19,104 nt of DNA from an uncultured bacterium (lineage in GTDB: Bacteria > Chloroflexota > Anaerolineae > JACIWP01), in assembly GCA_903872005.1 (NCBI GenBank), contig CAIQJD010000778.1, forward strand, positions 1-19,104, in the 5' to 3' direction. The notes beneath the pieces are model-generated. The model ran no database searches. It was not told the origin of the DNA and saw only the letters and a list, made by a program, of their open reading frames with translations. This document shows positions 15,434 to 19,104 of the stretch, piece by piece. The position numbers and the translations under genes were made by a program. Numbering within the stretch: the stretch's first letter is position 1; each line of letters begins with the position of its first letter.

Positions 15434-16233
15434 CAACCACCGAAATCCTCGCCATCGGCAACGAGCTGCTCATCGGCGACGTGCAAGATAGCAACACCGC
15501 CTGGCTCTGCCGGCGCATTACCGGCCTGGGCGGCCACATGGCGCGGGCGACGCTGATCCGCGACGAGCCGGCCGTCATCGGCGCAACCCTCCTGGCGGCC
15601 CTGGGACGCGGCGCAGCCGTCGTCTTCACCAGCGGCGGCCTGGGGCCAACCCACGATGACTTGACCCTGGCGGCGGTCGCCGGCGCGCTGGGCCGGCCGC
15701 TGGTCGAAATGCCGGCCGCCCTCGCTATGGTGCAGGCCACGTACACGCGGCTGCTGTCGGCCGGCTATGTGGCCCACGACCGTATGACCGACGAGCGGCG
15801 CAAGATGGCGCTCCTGCCGGCCGGCGCCGATCTGCTCTTCAACCCGGTCGGGGCCGCTCCTGGCGTCCTGCTGTGCCACCAGGCGGCGACGATCATCTGC
15901 CTGCCCGGCGTGCCCGAAGAGCTGAAAGGCATCTTCGAGGAGTCCCTGGGGCCACGCCTGCGGGAGCTGTATGGCGAAGGCTTCTACGACGAGCGGGTCG
16001 TGCAGGCCGACTGTGGCGACGAGTCGGTCCTGGCGCCGGTCGTCAACCGGCTGGCGGCGACTTACCCCCAGGTCTACGTCAAGTCGCGCGCCAAAGCCTA
16101 CGGCCCGCAGGTGCGCCTGAAGATCACCCTCAGCGCGCGCGGCCCGGAACGCGCCGGCGTGCTGCGCCTGCTCGACGAGACCGCTGCCGCGCTGGAACGC
16201 GACCTGCGCGCCATGGGCGTCGCCATCCTCTAA
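15430..16233 (+). CDS. CinA-like molybdopterin-binding domain protein (COG1058)
   Basis: Protein of 267 residues homologous to the N-terminal half of CinA. Visible signatures are EILAIGNELLIGDVQDSN, FTSGGLGPTHDD (the MoCF-type nucleotide/molybdopterin-binding loop), LPGVPEELKGIF and, further on, the CinA middle-domain strands ending near residue 260. The C-terminal PncC/NMN-deamidase domain of full CinA is missing, so this is the stand-alone COG1058 form, for which an ADP-ribose pyrophosphatase activity is known in relatives. The start is GTG at 15430, overlapping the hicA stop as GTGA, because the conserved region begins five residues later. The ribosome site is weak. G+C jumps to about 73% in its first 200 bases. 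Confidence 0.88.
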   Translation: MTTTEILAIGNELLIGDVQDSNTAWLCRRITGLGGHMARATLIRDEPAVIGATLLAALGRGAAVVFTSGGLGPTHDDLTLAAVAGALGRPLVEMPAALAMVQATYTRLLSAGYVAHDRMTDERRKMALLPAGADLLFNPVGAAPGVLLCHQAATIICLPGVPEELKGIFEESLGPRLRELYGEGFYDERVVQADCGDESVLAPVVNRLAATYPQVYVKSRAKAYGPQVRLKITLSARGPERAGVLRLLDETAAALERDLRAMGVAIL

Positions 16234-16250
16234 TCTCATCAAATCTCATC
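16232..16250 (+). repeat. Two tandem AATCTCATC units
   Basis: AATCTCATC occurs at 16232-16240 and 16242-16250, a 10-base period, across the CinA-like stop codon and before the GGAGG of the next gene. It is probably a small slippage duplication. Confidence 0.4.
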
Positions 16251-16268
16251 CCCGGAGGCGGCACGAAG

Positions 16269-18977
16269 ATGGAATCTGTCTGGAGAACCTACGGCTTCGA
16301 GGACTTCCGGCGCGGCGAATGCGGCAATGCCGGCCAGAATCTCTATGTCTCGCGCGCCGGCGTGCTGCAGCGCATCCATCAATTCGACCTCAACCGCGAT
16401 GGCTACCCCGATCTGATCTTCTGCAACAGCCAGAATCACTGGGAGAAGCCGCCGGCCACCGTCTACCGCGACATCTTCGGGGAGCCGCAGCGCATCGAGC
16501 TGCCCTCCGATGGGGCGCTGGCCGGCGCGGCCGTTGACCTGAATGGCGACGGCTATGACGATCTGGTATTGGCGATGCAGTACAACGGTGCGACCTTCGA
16601 TACCAACGCTTTCGTCTACTACGGCGCGCCGGACGGTTGGAGCGAGCGACGCATGGCGCATTTGCCAGCCCCCTCTTGCACGGCCGTGGCGGCCGGCGAT
16701 TTCAACGGCGACGGCCGGCCTGACCTGGCTTTCCTGTGTAAGGGCAAGCTGCGCCTCTTCTACCAGACGCCCCTGGGCCTGGAGCCGAAACGCTTCGTGG
16801 ACCTGGACATCGCCGGCGAGCAGGCGGCTGCTGACGACCTGGACGGCGACGGCTACGCCGACTTGATCGTGCGCGACAAAGAGGGCGGCATCCGCATCTA
16901 TTGGGGCAGCCCGGCCGGCATCCAGCCCGACGCCTCCACGCCCGTCCCGTGCGCGGCCGGCATTCCACGGCCGGCCGACGGCGCCGACGCCGAGCTGGCG
17001 AAATATGCCGAGTGGGTCTCCGATGCCCAGCCTTTGGTCAGGAGCCTGCGCCTTGCCGGTCAGGTCTATCTCTTCATCCCCCAGCGCGAGCGCACCGTAC
17101 TGCTGCCGCTGGCGGCCGGTCGCGCCTTCGGCGAGCCGTTGATCCTGGATTGCCCACAGGCGATGGCTGCGGCCGTCGGCGACGTGAACGGCGACGGCTA
17201 TGCCGATCTGGTCATCGCCGGCCGGCAGCCCTGGGAGGGCGGCCAATGCTCGTGGGTCTATTGGGGCGGGCCGGCCGGCTTCAGCGACGCGCGCCGGAGC
17301 CGGTTGTCCAGCTACCGCGCCTGCGATGTGGCCGTCGGCGACCTGGACGGCGACGGCTGCGCCGAGATCGTGATTTGCCAGAATCAGACGCCCGAATCGT
17401 TCACCCACGAAGCCCGGGTCTATCGTGGCGGGCCGGCCGGCGTCGGCGAGACGCCCGTGCGCCTGGTCACCGAAGACGCCCGGCGCGCCTTCATCGTCCG
17501 CTCATCGGCCGACCCGATGCCGCAGGTCGTCTTCGTTAACCACTCCGCCCGCGCCGTCAAAGGGCATATTCCCATCTATGTCTACCACGGCGGGCCGGCT
17601 GGCTTCGCGCCCGACCGGCGCTGGGAAATTCCGGCCGGCGGCGCGGTCATGGCGATTGCCAGCGATTTCGACGATGATGGGCAGACGGAGCTGGCCCTCA
17701 TCAACTGTTCGGAGAATGCCGTGCTGGATGATCCCGGCACGTATATCTTGCGCGCCGGCGCGGATGGCTACAACCCTGAGCCGGCGCAAATTCTCCCCTC
17801 GGTGCGCGCCATCGGCGCCGCCTGCGCCGACATCAACCGCGACGGCTACCTGGATCTGGTCATCGCCGGCTTTGACACGCCGGAGATCCTGATCTTCTAC
17901 GGATCGGCGCGGGGGTTTGACCTCGCCCATCCGCAGCGCATCCGTATCGAGTATGATGGCTGCACTTATCTGGAGCACCGGCTGATCTATCTGGCCGATC
18001 TCAACAACGATGGCTGGCTCGATCTGGTCGTGCCGGAGATTGCCAACGACCGCAGCTTCGTCCTGTGGGGCGGGCCGGCCGGCTTCAGCATGGAACGCTG
18101 CCAGCCTTTGGCGACGGTGGGCGGTTGCAGCGTGAAAGCGGCCGACCTGACCGGCAACGGCTACCTAGATCTCCTCATCGGCGGCTTCACGCTGGATCGC
18201 TCGGGCGGCCCGCGCGACTCGTTCCTGCGGATCTACTGGAACGGCCCCGAAGGGCTGAGTGACGCCCGCTGTACGCTGCTGCCCGGCCGCGACGTGCATA
18301 ATATCGCCGTGGCCGACTTCAACCGCGATGGCTGGCTGGACATCTTCATCGCGTGCTATCATGGCATCGGTGAGCGCGATGTGGACTCGTACATCTATTG
18401 GAACCGGCCGGGGCGCGGCTTTTCGATGAACGATTTCACGCGGCTCTTCACCCATTCTGCGTCGGGCTGCCAGGCCGGCGACTTCAACGACGACGGCTGG
18501 GTGGACCTGGCGATTGCTTACCACAAAGTGTGGGGGGATCATGTGGGCTATTCGGCGGTCTGGTGGAATGGGCCGGCCGGTTTCGACGAGCGCAACGTGA
18601 CGATCTTGCCCACCACCGGCCCGCACGGCATGACCGTCGTGGACCCGGGGAGCATCGCCGATCGTGGCCCGGAGGAGACCTACACGTCTGCGGCATACGC
18701 CTTGCCGGCCGGCGCGCGCCCGACCAGAATAGCCTGGCAGGCCGACATCCCGCCGACCACCTGGGTCAAGGCGCAGTTGCGGTGCGCCAGGAGCGCAGAA
18801 GAACTGCCGGCCGCAGCATGGCTGGGGCCGGCAGGCGCGGGGAGCTGGTATGAGAATGGTCAGGCCGTGAATCTTGACCTGGCGGACTGCGCGTTCATCC
18901 AATATCGGCTGGCGCTGGGCGCAGCCCACAGCGGCCGCACGCCGCGCGTCCGCAGCGTCGAAGTAACGCTCTGCTAG
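16269..18977 (+). CDS. FG-GAP/VCBS repeat protein, probably two seven-bladed propellers
   Basis: Protein of 902 residues. Twelve calcium-loop repeats of the form DxNxDGxxDL start at D40, 90, 144, 190, 305, 358, 466, 521, 577, 626, 683 and 738. The two long gaps, near 247 and 412, would each hold one degenerate repeat; the one near 412 is recognisable as SSADPMPQVVF followed by YVYHGGPAGF. Fourteen repeats of about 54 residues would make two beta-propellers. Each blade ends in a YWGGPAGF-like turn. Residues about 790-902 form a separate C-terminal domain of beta type resembling those in secreted carbohydrate-active proteins. There is no signal peptide: the ATG at 16269 follows GGAGG (16254-16258) and opens with MESVWRTYG. 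The frame is open upstream inside the CinA-like gene, but that part is a shadow. Ligand unknown. Confidence 0.88.
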   Translation: MESVWRTYGFEDFRRGECGNAGQNLYVSRAGVLQRIHQFDLNRDGYPDLIFCNSQNHWEKPPATVYRDIFGEPQRIELPSDGALAGAAVDLNGDGYDDLVLAMQYNGATFDTNAFVYYGAPDGWSERRMAHLPAPSCTAVAAGDFNGDGRPDLAFLCKGKLRLFYQTPLGLEPKRFVDLDIAGEQAAADDLDGDGYADLIVRDKEGGIRIYWGSPAGIQPDASTPVPCAAGIPRPADGADAELAKYAEWVSDAQPLVRSLRLAGQVYLFIPQRERTVLLPLAAGRAFGEPLILDCPQAMAAAVGDVNGDGYADLVIAGRQPWEGGQCSWVYWGGPAGFSDARRSRLSSYRACDVAVGDLDGDGCAEIVICQNQTPESFTHEARVYRGGPAGVGETPVRLVTEDARRAFIVRSSADPMPQVVFVNHSARAVKGHIPIYVYHGGPAGFAPDRRWEIPAGGAVMAIASDFDDDGQTELALINCSENAVLDDPGTYILRAGADGYNPEPAQILPSVRAIGAACADINRDGYLDLVIAGFDTPEILIFYGSARGFDLAHPQRIRIEYDGCTYLEHRLIYLADLNNDGWLDLVVPEIANDRSFVLWGGPAGFSMERCQPLATVGGCSVKAADLTGNGYLDLLIGGFTLDRSGGPRDSFLRIYWNGPEGLSDARCTLLPGRDVHNIAVADFNRDGWLDIFIACYHGIGERDVDSYIYWNRPGRGFSMNDFTRLFTHSASGCQAGDFNDDGWVDLAIAYHKVWGDHVGYSAVWWNGPAGFDERNVTILPTTGPHGMTVVDPGSIADRGPEETYTSAAYALPAGARPTRIAWQADIPPTTWVKAQLRCARSAEELPAAAWLGPAGAGSWYENGQAVNLDLADCAFIQYRLALGAAHSGRTPRVRSVEVTLC

Positions 18978-19011
18978 ATTTCCGAAGTCTGGGAAGACTT
19001 CGGAAATCTAG
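18974..19011. repeat. Perfect 17-bp palindrome, likely bidirectional terminator or REP-like element
   Basis: CTAGATTTCCGAAGTCT (18974-18990) and its exact reverse complement (18995-19011) flank a GGGA loop, which fits GNRA. The left arm contains the stop codon TAG of the FG-GAP gene. It stands between two converging genes, as a bidirectional terminator would, but no T-run follows on either strand. Confidence 0.75.
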
Positions 19012-19031
19012 GCCGGGCGAAATCTAGGCCG
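19003..19031. repeat. 13-bp direct repeat GAAATCTAGGCCG
   Basis: GAAATCTAGGCCG occurs at 19003-19015 and again at 19019-19031 with a 16-base period. The first copy is the end of the palindrome's right arm plus GGCCG. The second copy carries the CTA that is the stop codon of the - strand gene. Confidence 0.7.
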
Positions 19032-19104
19032 TCCCGTGCGGTAGCAAGATCACCTTGATGGACTCGCTGGCCTCGGCCACCAGGCGGAAGCCTTCGCCGG
19101 CCTG
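19024..19104 (-). CDS. C-terminus of a probable zinc-type (MDR) alcohol dehydrogenase (partial)
   Basis: On the - strand the last 26 codons before a TAG (complement of 19024-19026) read QAGEGFRLVAEASESIKVIL and end in LPHGTA. The pattern 'AxxGFRLVAEAsesIKVIL' is the usual final helix and strand of medium-chain zinc-dependent dehydrogenases such as threonine or sorbitol dehydrogenase relatives. Only this tail is inside the window, so no catalytic or cofactor residues can be checked. It converges on the FG-GAP gene with the palindrome between them. Confidence 0.55.
   Translation of the reverse strand, partial: QAGEGFRLVAEASESIKVILLPHGTA

Noticed and set aside
15873..16268. Upstream extension of the FG-GAP reading frame
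   Set aside because: It overlaps the CinA-like gene in another frame, is Arg/Ala-rich shadow sequence, and the ATG at 16269 has a good ribosome site.

Overview
The window looks like a chromosomal segment of a GC-rich bacterium, most likely a Chloroflexota of the Anaerolineae/Caldilineae kind. This is an inference. It rests on a lipoprotein with a long Pro/Thr linker, a Cph1/Rcp1-style kinase and regulator set, a pair of winged-helix proteins of a type I associate with Chloroflexota, and a very high density of the palindrome GCCGGC. All complete genes lie on the + strand. Only the 3' end of one gene enters on the - strand, at the right edge.

Layout. Positions 1-2035 hold a peptide/nickel-type ABC permease (5' end probably cut by the window) followed by an M24 Xaa-Pro-type peptidase, a plausible peptide uptake and hydrolysis pair. 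Positions 2152-8027 are a five-gene signalling block: an NMT1/THI5-like lipoprotein with no permease beside it, a membrane histidine kinase with a double-Cache-like sensor plus HAMP, GAF and PAS, an Rcp1-like single receiver, a soluble receiver-histidine kinase, and a second single receiver. No DNA-binding output domain is present in the block. A hairpin with a T-run and then a promoter with an extended -10 separate it from the next unit. Positions 8132-10966 hold a TraR/DksA-type zinc-finger protein, a DUF3048 lipoprotein and an Old Yellow Enzyme-family oxidoreductase.

Position 11063 starts a separate unit: a good promoter, a leader of about 100 bases with two hairpins (one capped by a GCAA tetraloop), and a B12-binding-type radical SAM gene. 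Another near-consensus promoter at 12720-12748 drives two uncharacterised genes (12793-14828) built from winged-helix-like modules. They end at a clear intrinsic terminator, followed by an extended -10 promoter and a hicBA toxin-antitoxin pair of distinctly lower G+C. The hicA stop overlaps the GTG start of a CinA-like (COG1058) gene. The last large gene (16269-18977) encodes 12 clear and about 2 degenerate FG-GAP/VCBS repeats, fitting two seven-bladed propellers, with no signal peptide. A perfect 17-bp palindrome covers its stop codon and faces the converging - strand gene.

Most worth a second look: the two-gene winged-helix operon, the binding-lipoprotein/phosphorelay block, the structured leader of the radical SAM gene, the low-G+C hicBA insertion, and the palindrome whose CTAG ends carry stop codons. 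I saw no tRNA, rRNA, CRISPR array or transposase. No gene-free stretch exceeds 300 bases; the longest, 10967-11188, holds a hairpin, a promoter and the leader.
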